A stretch of 64,000 nucleotides of DNA from Daedaleopsis sinensis. Its lineage: Eukaryota > Basidiomycota > Agaricomycetes > Polyporales > Polyporaceae. Below are positions 1-9,764 of the stretch, piece by piece. A program made the position numbers and the translations under genes. Each line of letters opens with the position of its first letter. The stretch's first letter is position 1. The notes under the pieces were generated by a model. It was not told where the DNA came from. It did not search any database and saw only the letters and a list, made by a program, of their open reading frames with translations. Location of the stretch: NCBI GenBank assembly GCA_033807695.1, contig CM066310.1:434001-498000 (forward strand), in the 5' to 3' direction.

Positions 1-3000
1 ACAGGCGCAGTTCAGCTTCTCGTCTCGATAATGAAGGAGGTCGACGTACACGAAGACGAGGCCGAGCGCAGAAGTAATGCCACCGATGGCCGTGTTCACG
101 ATAGGATCAACCGCGCCCCCGGCGGGGTTCGCGACGATCGAATACTCGCCATCGAACGTGAACACCATGGGCTTGCGCTCGGCGCCCTGCAGCGCTTTGA
201 GCTGCACGTACTTGGCCTGCGCGGCTCTGAACGTGTCGAAGCGTGCGCGGAATGCGCACAAGAGCGCGGGAAAATGCTGGAACGGGGGCTGTGCGATTCG
301 CGAACGCATGGATATGAGGCGTGTGGGGAGATGGATGACGACAATGAGAGACGTACTAGGTCGACGAGCTTGCCGTCCGTGTGCGCGAATCCAGTGGGGC
401 CGGGGGGACGACTCTTGGACGAATGTAGCATCATGGAGTCTGACGTCACGAAGGCGGACGCCCGCGAGCTGCTAAACGAGAGTCCAGGGTCTTGGGAAAG
501 CTCGTCAAAGGTAACGCCGTGGCGCAGCACATGCCTGCGCCGGCGCGCGTTCTCCCGACATCGGGGACATCGCTTGTACTGATACTGCTCGATAGGCGGG
601 ATGAGGCGTTTGCAACTATGTGAGCTGCACTTGCGGTATCCAGTCAGGTCGGCACCAGCTGTAGTCTACGAAAGCGACCGTGAGCAACACCCTGGAGAGA
701 TCATAACTGAGCGATACATACCGCCAAACCATGCGTGTTACCTTGGTCCAGTCGCTGTAACAACGCTTGTTCACGGTGGAAGATCCTGTGTTGAGAGCGA
801 CATGTATTGCAGAAGCGCCACTTCCGATCTCGAGCCAGGAGGTTGGCGCAGTCGTCGGTGGCGCATTGCAGACGATGCTTGACAGGTCGTGATCCCTTCT
901 TCCTCCTGGATGGCGTGGTAGGGTTGACGGTGGTAAAAGTTGGAGCAGATGGGTCGTGGTCGTTTTCTTGCTGGTCGACTTCGGACTCGCCTTCGTCCAT
1001 AGAGGACTCCAGCGGGGTGAGCTCAGATTCGTCAGAGAACCAACCACTGTATCGTTTGCGTGGAGACGAGGATGAACGCTCCGGCGACGACTCGCGCGAA
1101 GATGAAGATGAGGACGAAGGCTGAGGAGTAGCCGGTTTGGGCCCTAGTATCAGCCGTACACGGCGGATCGTCTGTGACGGGGGCTTAAGCGCAGGCGGGA
1201 TTTGGATAAGCAAGCGATTGAAGTTGGTCATCTTCATCTGGGACTGGGAATCGAGGCCGGAGACGGATTCGTCAACCGTCTCAGTGAATGAGTATGATGG
1301 CATGAATCCGGAAAGAGGCTCTTCGTCAGAGGACGGCTGCATGGCGGCCAGAGGCTCGTCGTCCGACGATTCGTCATGGTTCTTCAAGCTGTTGATTGCT
1401 GATAGGGGCTCGTCTTCAGAGGAAGTAGTAACCACCATGGCGGTCAGAGGCTCGTCCAACGAGGTAAGAGGAGATAGCATAGTAGACGCAAGGGGTTCAT
1501 CGTCCGAGGAGTCGACATCCATCGCGTCGGCGTCGCAGGTTAGTGGATCAGCTAGAGATTTCGGAGTAGATGTATGATCTACTGTCGGCTCGCTCGTTCC
1601 CATAGTTTCCTGGGGAAGAGACTCTGGCTTCACCTTCACCTCCGTCACGCTGGAATGTGGCTGAGGTACGATGTCGAGCTCAGATACATCCATGGGTACG
1701 TCCTCGCGCGAGGCCGATACTGCGTTCGTTGGGATTGCAAGAGCTTCATTGTCCTCGCCCAATGCTGCGATCTCCGTGTCCTTGGTCAGGTCGGCACGAA
1801 ACTTCGCGATACGTGCACGGAGTCGTTCGCGCCAACGGTTGAACCCGCAGTCCACGCAGAATGTTCCTTGAAACTGAGCAGGAATTCCTCGACTGCACTC
1901 GGGATTCGCACAAGACCGTGTGGCAGGAGGGGGCACTGGCGGAGCCCTCTTGCGTTTCTTCCGTGGGGGTGGGACGAGTTCGGGAGTGTCGGCCTGTACA
2001 CCTTGTTCACATCGATTGCATGTGCATAGAACGGAGTACACGTACTGATGGTTGAGCTGGTGCGGCCTGCTGAGACTTGTCAGGAGTGCTATTGCTTTGA
2101 GGCGTCTCCTGCGGAGGTGTGGCATTGTCGCTGAGCGGAGAAGCTGAAAGTGGCGCGATTTTCCTCGATGTTGCGACTTTCGCATCAATTCCAGGGGGTC
2201 TTGTGGCCAGTGTCTGCTGCTGAGAGTGGGCGGCCTGAGGAGAAGCGACAGACGGGACAGGTTTCCTTTCGAAAGGCGCTTCTGTTACGGCAGGCGCATT
2301 GACGGAGGCTGCAGGAGTAGGCGTGCTTTGCGAGAGTGCAAGAGCAACAGGGGTAGCAACAACCGTAGGCCGAAGAGCAAGCTTCTTGCTCATGTCCACC
2401 GGGATAAGGGCTAATATCTCTCCCCGCGGTCCATAGTGCGGCAGACGGTTGAGGGCTTTCCGTCTCGCTTCCTGCACGGCCGTCAGTTCTGCGACTGAAG
2501 GAAGCGCTGAAGGCGTTGGTGGAATCGAGAGGTCGTGCGCGTCGAAAAGAGCTTGATGGTCGCGGTGTACGAACTGTCTCGCATATGGGATGATGCTGGC
2601 CACGGTTGGAGGGATAGCAGGTACATTCCTAGGTGGGGGGCCGGGATACGCAGGAGGAGCAGGACGCAGCGGCACAAGCGGGTTTCGACTTCGAATAGGC
2701 TGCGTCGTGCCGTGCGCAGGCTGTCGCTGTCCTTGGGGTTGGGTAGCAGCCACGCCGATTCGCTTGCGTATGTGACACTGACGACAGACGTATTGATGCT
2801 TGGTCTGCGAGGCCGGGACGGGGATGAGGGTGACACCGCACAGTGTACAAAGTACATCCTTGCATTCCGGACGAAGACGACAACATAGGGGCGATGCCCG
2901 GCGCACGCGCGAAAGACGACGAAATAAGCGGGATGTCTCGAGAATCGTACCGCATATATCGACTCACCACTATCCTCCCGCACGACCGACAAAGCTTCGA

Positions 3001-3150
3001 CCCCGTATGCACTGGGTTCGTGCACGACGAGCACCGTGACATGCCCTCAACGGGGCCTGCTCCTTGTCTACGATCCTTCTGCCTCGGGACCATGCCTGGA
3101 AGATAGACCAGCGACGAGGACGACGGGTGCATGGCTGCTCCTGAGCCCAT
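1..3150 (-). CDS. Multi-zinc-knuckle protein, 3' end cut by window edge
   Basis: I do not recognise a named family. The gene reads on the minus strand from an ATG at 3150 and runs off the left edge. Several exons can be joined. The protein carries about five separated CxxC...CxxC pairs: CSSC/CRSC near 3040, CTLC/CRQC near 2800, CANPEC/CVDC near 1850, CATDDC/CNTC near 800 and CSSHSC/CPRC near 570. Each looks like a small treble-clef or ribbon zinc site. Long Ser/Pro- and Asp/Glu-rich linkers separate them, including a repeated DDEPLA/SDEEPL motif between 1300 and 1520. The last visible exon (about 290 to 1) reads FTFDGEYSIVANPAGG and looks like a compact conserved domain. Zinc binding, perhaps with protein or nucleic acid binding, is inferred. 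The gene is clear; the function is not. Confidence 0.6.
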
Positions 3151-3704
3151 CGTCGTCGGAAGTTACGACGAGCTCAGATCGATGGAAAAAAGTCCTGCTG
3201 GCTTCTCACTAAGCTCGCGGATCTCGAACAGAACTCGAGCGTGCGACTCACCGAGAACGCGTGTCTTGCGGCCCTATCGAGCCGGACAAAGGGGAGCTGA
3301 GCGCGATTTACGCGTCGAACACGCGCCTGGGCGGGAAATAAGCAGCGGGCATCGACGGCGACGATGAGGAGAGGGTGGTGGTCGATGTCGCGGATGAAAA
3401 AACGCGTCCCGCTGTCGACTGGATACGGTCAGGGTCCTGCCTAGGGGCGTGCAAATAGCGGCGCTTAGCGATCAGTTTTGTGGCGGCGGAGTACAATTCC
3501 AGCCGACGTTAGTCTAAAACCGTATCCAACAACAACAACGATCAGAAAGCCTAAACATACTTACATCTCGGATAATACACTTGATCGCAGATCTACTTCA
3601 GACGCAAGTCGTGGGTTGTTGCTTGTACATTACTGATACACTCGCGTATACACCGTTTGCAGACATCTCATCCTCGCCAAACACTGGAAAAGTAGAGCAC
3701 CCAC
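3151..3704. other. Intergenic, no supported gene
   Basis: This stretch lies between the start of the zinc-knuckle gene and the stop of the SHP1-like gene, both on the minus strand. It should hold the promoter of the former and the terminator of the latter. A 62-codon minus-strand ORF (3308-3496) has no recognisable features. Confidence 0.5.
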
Positions 3705-5240
3705 TCAAGCCCAGCGCTGTACGACTACGCTGTTGGCCAGACCTGCCACTTCGATCGTCTGGCTGTCGTCTTCGAGGGTCTTGTTGGGGAACGTCGTCAT
3801 CATCAGGTACTCGCGTGCGGTGTTCTCCGGACGAGAGCTACAGAAATATTAACGCAGAGCATGACGGGTGGTCGAAGCACGTACGCGTTGATGAAGCTGC
3901 GAATATCGCCCACAGTGTGCGTCAAGTTCATCCTTGCGACCATTCTAGCAGGGCACGAACTGGGATGAGCGGTCATCAAAAGTCTGACACGGACGTATAC
4001 GTACCTCGTTCCATCTGCGAGCCTGATTTGCACGCTGGTCGTAGGCTTTGTCTGGTCGACCTCGAATCTGGTCCCAAAGTTCTCTGCAGACCTCTGCGTC
4101 GGCAAAGAGCTACCACCAGCGTCTCCAGTGGGGAATGAGCCGGGGATGTTGGCAGGTTCTGCGCTGCTCAACGAAGGCCCCGGGGCGGGGGAGCCAAGAC
4201 GATGGCCCTGCCCCGAAAAGACTTTGCGCACGGGAGGGATGTAATCCTGCTGCAAACGCTTCACGATGCGCAGCTCAACAGGCTGGTCGATGCCGACGTT
4301 CATGATTTGCGGTGGAGCGCGTCTGCAGGATATATGGAATGCCTATTCAGTGTCTCCGGGTGCTTGTGTAGGAACGGATTCGTCGTACCCTGCGAGAATC
4401 TCGTCGAGGATCTGTCGGTGAGCAGGGTTCTCGTGGTTCATCAGCTCGCCGTCCTCGACAGAGAAGCCGTTTCGCCACAATGTCAAGTGTCTGATCGCGG
4501 TCTCCTCTTCGGGCTCTGCAAACGAGTGAGTGTGGTTGCGGATCGAGAGGAAATCGTACAACGTACGGTCGTCTTGTGCGGTCGGATCAGGGATGAACGT
4601 GCTGTCGACTTCGTCACTTCCGAGGGTGTGTCCTCCACCGAAGAACGTGCGACTTGTGGACGCGGGTGCACCCATCGTCGACGGCGGCGGTCCTGCCCTG
4701 TATTCAAGCGGCGTTGGACATATTCCGATGATAAGGGCGACAATGAACGTACTCTGCAGCCCTCCTCAGAAGCTCTCGCACACGGTCTCCGCCAGGGACC
4801 GCACCAGGCCTGTCAGGGTTCTGAATAGAAATACCGCTAAGGAACGCTTCAGTCAGTGTTGTGGACGCAAGAGCGACTGCGATTATACACACCTCCGCTC
4901 ACCGCCAGCGTACCAATCCTCTCCGCGGCCTCTGTCGTCCTCGTCGTCCTCGTCGTCATCATCGTGAGCGTGGCCCATCGGTGGCCCCGGTACTCCTCCC
5001 CCCATCGATGGTCCGCCACTCGACATATCTGACAAAGTCGCGATGCGTCTCCCGCCTGAAGAAGAATTCCCGCCACTGCAGACATCGCATTGAGCAAATG
5101 TGAGTCACAGAGCGACTGCTAGCGTACCTGGATGGCGTGGATCCCCATGCACCTACACGACCGATGCGTGGCCCAGTGTTTGACGGTAATACCCAAGGGC
5201 TTCCGGTACGTCTAGGAGGCTCGTTATTCTCATTCGACAT
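3705..5240 (-). CDS. shp1: SHP1/p47-type SEP-UBX cofactor of Cdc48/p97
   Basis: This is a Cdc48/p97 adaptor of the p47/Shp1 (NSFL1C) family, which recruits the AAA ATPase in membrane fusion, autophagosome formation and proteasomal substrate handling. Reading from the ATG at 5240, the N-terminal exon carries PRIGRVGAWGS, the conserved linker after the UBA region. Next come an acidic stretch and EDWYAGGER (about 4980-4895), the p47 AGGER motif, then GISIQNPD and VRELLRRAAE. The SEP domain follows: LTLWRNGFSVEDG near 4460, then VELRIVKRLQQDY and FSGQGHRLGSP near 4210. The UBX domain is split by introns: TTSVQIRLADGTR, NLTHTVGDIRSFI near 3910, then TFPNKTLED and the end VVVQRWA with stop at 3705-3707. 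A classical UBA domain was not located. Domain order is canonical and the gene looks intact. Confidence 0.92.
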
Positions 5241-5674
5241 CGTTCACCGCGATGAGAGTTTGAAGAGTTTAGAGGAGCTTGAGATGATCGAGTTGAAGGA
5301 CTGCACGTAAGTAAGTAATGGTGGAAGTCAGAGATACTGTAACAAGATCTAAGCGAGGTTTACCAAGTGCTTATATAACGTTTACTGCGGTAGAGCGCGC
5401 TAGGTCTTGTTCAATCATTGTCCAGGCGACCAATCCTCTTTTGACTCCTCCCAGATACAGAGAACATAACGATTGGATTTCGCTCGAATCGACACTATCA
5501 ATTGCAAGTACTACTTAACACTCCGAAGCTCGACGTCTATTGTGACTCAGACGTGACTCGTAGTGACAAGGAGTCACAGCTTCCAAATCGGGCGCAAGGC
5601 GCAGCGGTGGCTGAGCGAGTTCCGAACTCCGAGCCTGGCTCTCCACAAACTGAACTTGCACCGTTACCACCACC
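5241..5674. promoter_or_regulatory. Divergent promoter between shp1 and PIN gene, TGACTC sites
   Basis: About 430 bp separate two divergent genes. The segment holds a TGACTCA heptamer at 5543-5549, a TGACTCG at 5554-5560 and a reverse GAGTCAC near 5571. TGASTCA is the known recognition motif of fungal bZIP factors of the Gcn4/AP-1 class. Close spacing of three half-matches suggests a regulatory site, but this is sequence reading only. Confidence 0.4.
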
Positions 5675-7061
5675 ATGGCCGACGCCAAAGTCGCACCGAG
5701 CAAGCTGGCGATGTCGCGCGCCCTCGGGGCCGCCTTCCTCAACCACCAGGTCGAGCAGCTCGAGAAATCCGTCCACTCCGGCGGCAACTGGCGCGAGCGC
5801 CGCACCCCGGACAATTGGCGGGGCGGCGGCGAGACCAAGCGGGGGTTCACAGGCCCCAGGATCCTCAAGAAACGCAGCGACGAAGGGGGCGAGGACAGGC
5901 TCAGGCAGACCGACAGCCAGTGGAGCGAGCGGGAGGAGCGGCGGAGTGAGGATGGGAGGGGCCATAAGGATGCGGATGTGGTCGTCGTCGATGCCAGCGT
6001 CCTCGTTCACGGCCTCTACCACCTCAAGAAATGGTGCCGCGATGGCAGGGAGGAAGTCGTGATCGTTCCGCTTGAAGGTGAGTCTCTCGCTCGTGCAAGA
6101 CGGGCGTTCGCATACCACCCCGGGATAGCCTAGGGGCGAGGGCGGTCTTCTGTCGCATGGTTGGTTTTGCCATCCGTACGTCTCTGTGGCGAGAGATCGT
6201 CTTGAAGCCATGCTCGCAGACTGTCCCGGAGTGGGCTCGTGCAGGCCATTCGTCGTGCAGTCCTTTTCCCCTGCGATCCGACTGACTAAGTCCGCCACAG
6301 CGCTGAACACTCTAGATCTCCTCAAGAAGGGCACCAATGTGCTCGCCCAGCGTGCTCGGGCTGCATCGCGCATTCTCGAAGCGCAAGTAGGCACAAATTC
6401 CAGAATCCGGGTCCAGCAGGACGACGCCTTCGTCCTCTGGGACACCATCCCGTTTGAAACCCCCGCCCCACTCGGCGCCTCCCCTGAGTGGGTCCGCCGG
6501 ACCATCTGCTGTGCACGGTGGGAGGTCGAGCATGCGGCGGAGAAATGCGGCGCGGAGAAGACGAAGGCTTCCAAGCCCCGTGTGGTGCTTGCGGTTCTAT
6601 CGCCCCCGCCCGACGCTCAGCCCGAGTCTGCGAACCCCGCGAGTATCTCCGCCTCTCCGGTCCCCCTTCCCGCCCCTCAGGCCAACAGGTACGAGAACCG
6701 CTTGTCCGGCGCCCTCGTCGCCAGTTGGGCTGCGAAAGCGGGGGTCGACGTGCTCGAAGTCACCTCCGCCCCGCCGCAGACCCACTCCGGCAGCAATTCG
6801 ACCGATACAGCCATCAAGGGCCGCCGCTCTGGTGATGGGGGAAGGCGTTCGGGGGAAGAAGAGCGTGTGAAGCGCGGGCTTCAGACTGGACGCGGCCGAC
6901 GCAACTCCCGTGGCGCCGCGCCTGGGACGAGGCCCCCGCCCATGGCCACCGGGACCGGCCTCGTCGAGCGTCCGCAAGCAGTGATGACCATGATGGAGAT
7001 GGTCACGCAGCCGAACCGCGTCGTGCGCGTTCTTGCCCGCGGCGAGAAGCTTGATCCCTAG
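5675..7061 (+). CDS. PIN-domain protein, putative RNA endonuclease
   Basis: Exon 1 starts at the ATG in a CACCATGG context (5675) and ends at 6077. The intron 6078-6300 is GTGAGT...CACAG, and exon 2 runs to the stop at 7061, giving about 387 codons. The join restores a PIN-like core: DADVVVVDASVLVHGL (first acidic strand), a helix, EEVVIVPLEALNTLDLLKKG, and then RVQQDDAFVLWD with later acidic residues. PIN domains are Mg-dependent RNases or RNA-binding modules that use three or four acidic residues. Asp residues in VVDAS and QQDDAF could fill part of that set. The N-terminus is charged and low in complexity, and the C-terminal third is Pro/Arg/Gly-rich. No fusion partner was recognised. It is divergent from the SHP1-like gene. 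Confidence 0.75.
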
Positions 7062-7736
7062 GAACCGCCGCGGCCGCGCAATCCAATCCAATGAACAGGC
7101 GAGTAGACGTCAGCCACATCAGTCGCGTCAGGACGTAGCTGACACGGACAAGATCTTAGATGACGCCTGCCGGCCATCGACAACGACAACGACTTAGAGG
7201 AATATCCGCGCCTGGATGCTCTCCACCACCCCCCCGGCCGCGGTGCACGTTGCACCGTGGCTTCTAGGGCCGCCGCGCGTTAGCGTGTGCCCACGCACTA
7301 TCGGTCCACCCGGACATCGGCTTCACCAACATGCATTCCACACAGCAGGGAATCGCATGAAGCTGCGGCTCGTATCGTTCCAGCGACTCGAGGCATGGTA
7401 TGCAGTATGGGCTTTTCTTCTCATCTAGGCGTGGTATCGAGTTCTGATTTGGATACTTGCTGCCTCGGTGTCTCGCAGCCGCCTGTCCCAGTCCCATCTC
7501 CCAGTTACCAGTATGCGAAAACTTCGTCTGTACTTACCCCCTATGACTCCTCAATTTCTATTGTTACCTCTTCTTCATCCCCCCCATATGTGGTCTTGAA
7601 TGGATATGAACGTATCTTCTCTGCCTCTACTCGTACATTGAATTCGATGCATCCATGCCTTGTGGGTCCGGTGAGTCAAAATGCTTTGTACGTCCTCGGT
7701 GCGCACTGCTCACCTGTTTCTGCGACGACGTGCAGC
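7062..7736. other. Convergent intergenic region with possible zinc-knuckle fragment
   Basis: This lies between the stops of the PIN gene and the prefoldin gene. A minus-strand ORF (7264-7497) contains CIPC followed by CCVEC, a zinc-knuckle spacing reminiscent of the left-edge protein. No exons could be joined to it, so it is noted only as a possible fragment. Confidence 0.3.
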
Positions 7737-8451
7737 CTACCCCGCCTTCGAGTCCTTTCCGCTCGCTTGTTGCTGCAGCTTCATCTGGAGGACTGCGATG
7801 AGCTCCTTCATGAACTCCTGCTTCTTCTGGATCGTCTCTTGCAGAGTCTCGAGATTCCCCCGGATGTAGTCCACCTTCGCTTCGTAGTACTTGAGGGCTT
7901 GCGGCCGCGTCTGGAGGCCGGGAACGCAGACCCCATTGAGCTCGTGCCCATGACCCTGCTAGGACAGCGCCGCCGCGTGCGGCCACGCACCTTTTTCACG
8001 TAGTAGCCCGTCCCGACGTCCACGATGACATGCTCCAGATCGCTCAGCTTCCCGGGGACGTATAAAGACGTCGTGAGTGGCACGAGAATCGTCTTGTCTG
8101 TTCAGTATTAGAGTACGTGCACACCCTTCTCAGCCACCGCGACCCCACATCGCATGCCGAGACGCGCTCTACACGCAGACGCACCCTTGTTCTCGGGCTT
8201 GACCTGCCCGGCGTGGTCGATGCACCCGCGGAAGCGAATCTGCGCCTGGCGGAGCTGCGCGAACGAGTTCGAGAGGTGGATGAGCTCCTGTGGCACGCGC
8301 GAGGACGCAAGTTAGGTATCGGGCGGGACGGGAGGAGAGGGAGGCGGGGACGGCGCACTTCTTCGAGCTGCCGGCGGACCTCTGCCAGGGTCGGGACGTC
8401 GAGATCGCGCAGGTCGACGGGCTGCGGTTGTGCGGACGATGGGGATGCCAT
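7737..8451 (-). CDS. GIM5: Prefoldin subunit 5 (alpha-class, GIM5)
   Basis: This is an alpha-type subunit of the hexameric prefoldin cochaperone, which hands unfolded actin and tubulin to the CCT chaperonin. It starts at the ATG at 8451 ([10 protein letters not shown]). Four exons join with consistent GT-AG introns. [10 protein letters not shown] leads into [19 protein letters not shown], the first coiled-coil helix. Then come [17 protein letters not shown] and [13 protein letters not shown], the hallmark beta-hairpin sequence of prefoldin 5. [19 protein letters not shown] and [19 protein letters not shown] form the second helix. The stop is at 7737-7739 after SGKDSKAG. The inferred length of about 160 residues fits the family. 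The gene ends close to a tRNA gene and a transposon insertion, but no damage is visible. Confidence 0.93.
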
Positions 8452-8584
8452 CTTGTTTGGTAGAAATAATCTAAGTACAGGGAGCTCCTGGCTTGACGGA
8501 CGCATTCGAGCTCTCTGATTATTTCAGTCTGGCGCATAAAAACGTTGAAGCAATCCTCTATGCCTGTGAGAGGGCAGATTTTAA

Positions 8585-8656
8585 GCCCGTTTAGCTCAGT
8601 GGTAGAGCGCGCCACTCGTAATGGTGAGGTCGGTTGTTCAATCCAGCCAATGGGCA
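8585..8656 (+). tRNA. tRNA-Thr (anticodon CGT)
   Basis: The 72-nt sequence folds as a standard cloverleaf. The acceptor arm is GCCCGTT/AATGGGC, the D stem GCTC/GAGC and the anticodon stem CGCCA/TGGTG. The anticodon loop CTCGTAA carries CGT, which reads ACG (Thr). The T arm is GGTTG/CAGCC with loop TTCAATC. There is no intron. It lies 126 bp before the target duplication of the KDZ element. Confidence 0.9.
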
Positions 8657-8665
8657 CGTAAGGAC

Positions 8666-8670
8666 TTTTT
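8666..8670 (+). terminator. Pol III T-run terminator of tRNA-Thr
   Basis: A run of five T residues begins 10 bp after the tRNA gene, matching the usual RNA polymerase III termination signal. Confidence 0.7.
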
Positions 8671-8782
8671 GAACACTATCTCAACACGTTCTTCCGATAG
8701 CTTTGCAACTTGTCCGCGACCATCATTAAAGTTAGCTCCCGTAGGCTCTTGCCTCTTGCAATTGCCTCCTTCCTCCCTCCTC

Positions 8783-8790
8783 CCTCGCCT
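8783..8790. repeat. Left 8-bp target-site duplication of KDZ element 1
   Basis: The octamer CCTCGCCT directly precedes the left TIR. An identical octamer directly follows the right TIR at 18462-18469. Eight bp is the duplication length reported for Zisupton/KDZ transposons. Confidence 0.88.
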
Positions 8791-9488
8791 CACCTGATCA
8801 TCACGACAATCTAACACTAGTAGCTTGCCATGTGACCCCCCTTTGGCAAGCTACTAGAGCTACTAGCCGCTCCCGCCCCTTACTGCCACTAGTAGCACCA
8901 ATAGCCCCGCCCCTTTCCTTGTGGGGAAGTTATCCTCCCGCCCGCTATACGGTGCGCGGCCCATCATCGGCACCCTCGGCATCAACCCAGTGCCGACGGC
9001 GTGGTTGATCCCGCGCTAACTGTCCCTCCCCATCGGGCGCGCCCCATCATTCCGCCCGCCCCGCCCGCGCTTGCTACCTCCCGCCACCCGCCGCCGCTGT
9101 CCTCGACAGCGAGCTCGCTATCTCGCCCGTTCCGCCGCCGATTCCCTCCGTTCTTTTTGCAAATATATAGTATTTAATAGTCGCTATACAATGCGCGAGT
9201 CCGCTAAGGGCTTAATGTACATACTATAGTGGGGGGAAAAGGGGGAGGGGGAGGGGGGATAGGAGGTGACATAATAACGATGACGTCCCCCCCGAAGCTC
9301 CGGACTTTTGATGGCCAACGTCTGGGCCGTGTCTGGACCGCGTGACGTCACCTCCGGAGCCCCCCGGTGGCTGAGGCTTTGACGCCATCGCCACGTCCTC
9401 ACCCAGCGCCTCCTCCCGCCTCCCGCCTCCCTCCCGCCCCTCTCCCGTCTCCCTCCCGCCCTCCTCCTCGCCGTCGTCTCCCCGCCCG
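8791..9488 (+). repeat. Left terminal inverted repeat of KDZ 1
   Basis: It is 698 bp, the reverse complement of 17764-18461. The body is G/C-rich pyrimidine sequence with an AT patch near 9165-9230. It also contains a meaningless 72-codon ORF that recurs in the right copy. The match stops abruptly after CTCCCCGCCCG at 9488. Confidence 0.92.
8817..8857. repeat. Subterminal hairpin in the left KDZ 1 TIR
   Basis: CTAGTAGCTTGCCA (8817-8830) and its exact reverse complement (8844-8857) are separated by 13 bp of mostly C and T. The hairpin starts 26 bp from the element end and recurs in the other TIR. It could be a transposase recognition site or help fold-back of the end; this is inference. Confidence 0.75.
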
Positions 9489-9764
9489 AGCGAGCAGGTC
9501 GAGCCTACGCATTCTCAGGAAATAGATTAGCCATGTACTGTTGTATAGATCATTATCATGTATCACGTACTTACTATCTTATCGCCATTAGCTATAGTTG
9601 AGCTATAGTATAATCAATTCACACTATCACATTGTATAGAAGCCTCGCAATAGTATCAATGCATAGTATTCAAACAACATAATGTGCTACACTATGCAAT
9701 AAGATGGCATTAAGATATCACGGAGCGACAACGGGACAGTGGGATTTGGGATACAGGATGAATG
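9489..9764. other. AT-rich spacer inside KDZ 1
   Basis: About 276 bp, markedly AT-rich next to the TIR. It lies downstream of the last gene of the element. No coding sequence is seen. Confidence 0.5.

Noticed and set aside
5537..6574. 345-codon minus-strand ORF
   Set aside because: It lies antisense to the PIN-domain gene and reads across its intron; the sense strand has the motif and splice support.
7287..8003. 238-codon plus-strand ORF over the prefoldin gene
   Set aside because: It is antisense to well-supported prefoldin exons and has no recognisable features.
9184..9402. 72-codon ORF, repeated identically at 17850-18068
   Set aside because: It is duplicated only because it lies in the two TIRs; its composition is that of random GC-rich sequence.
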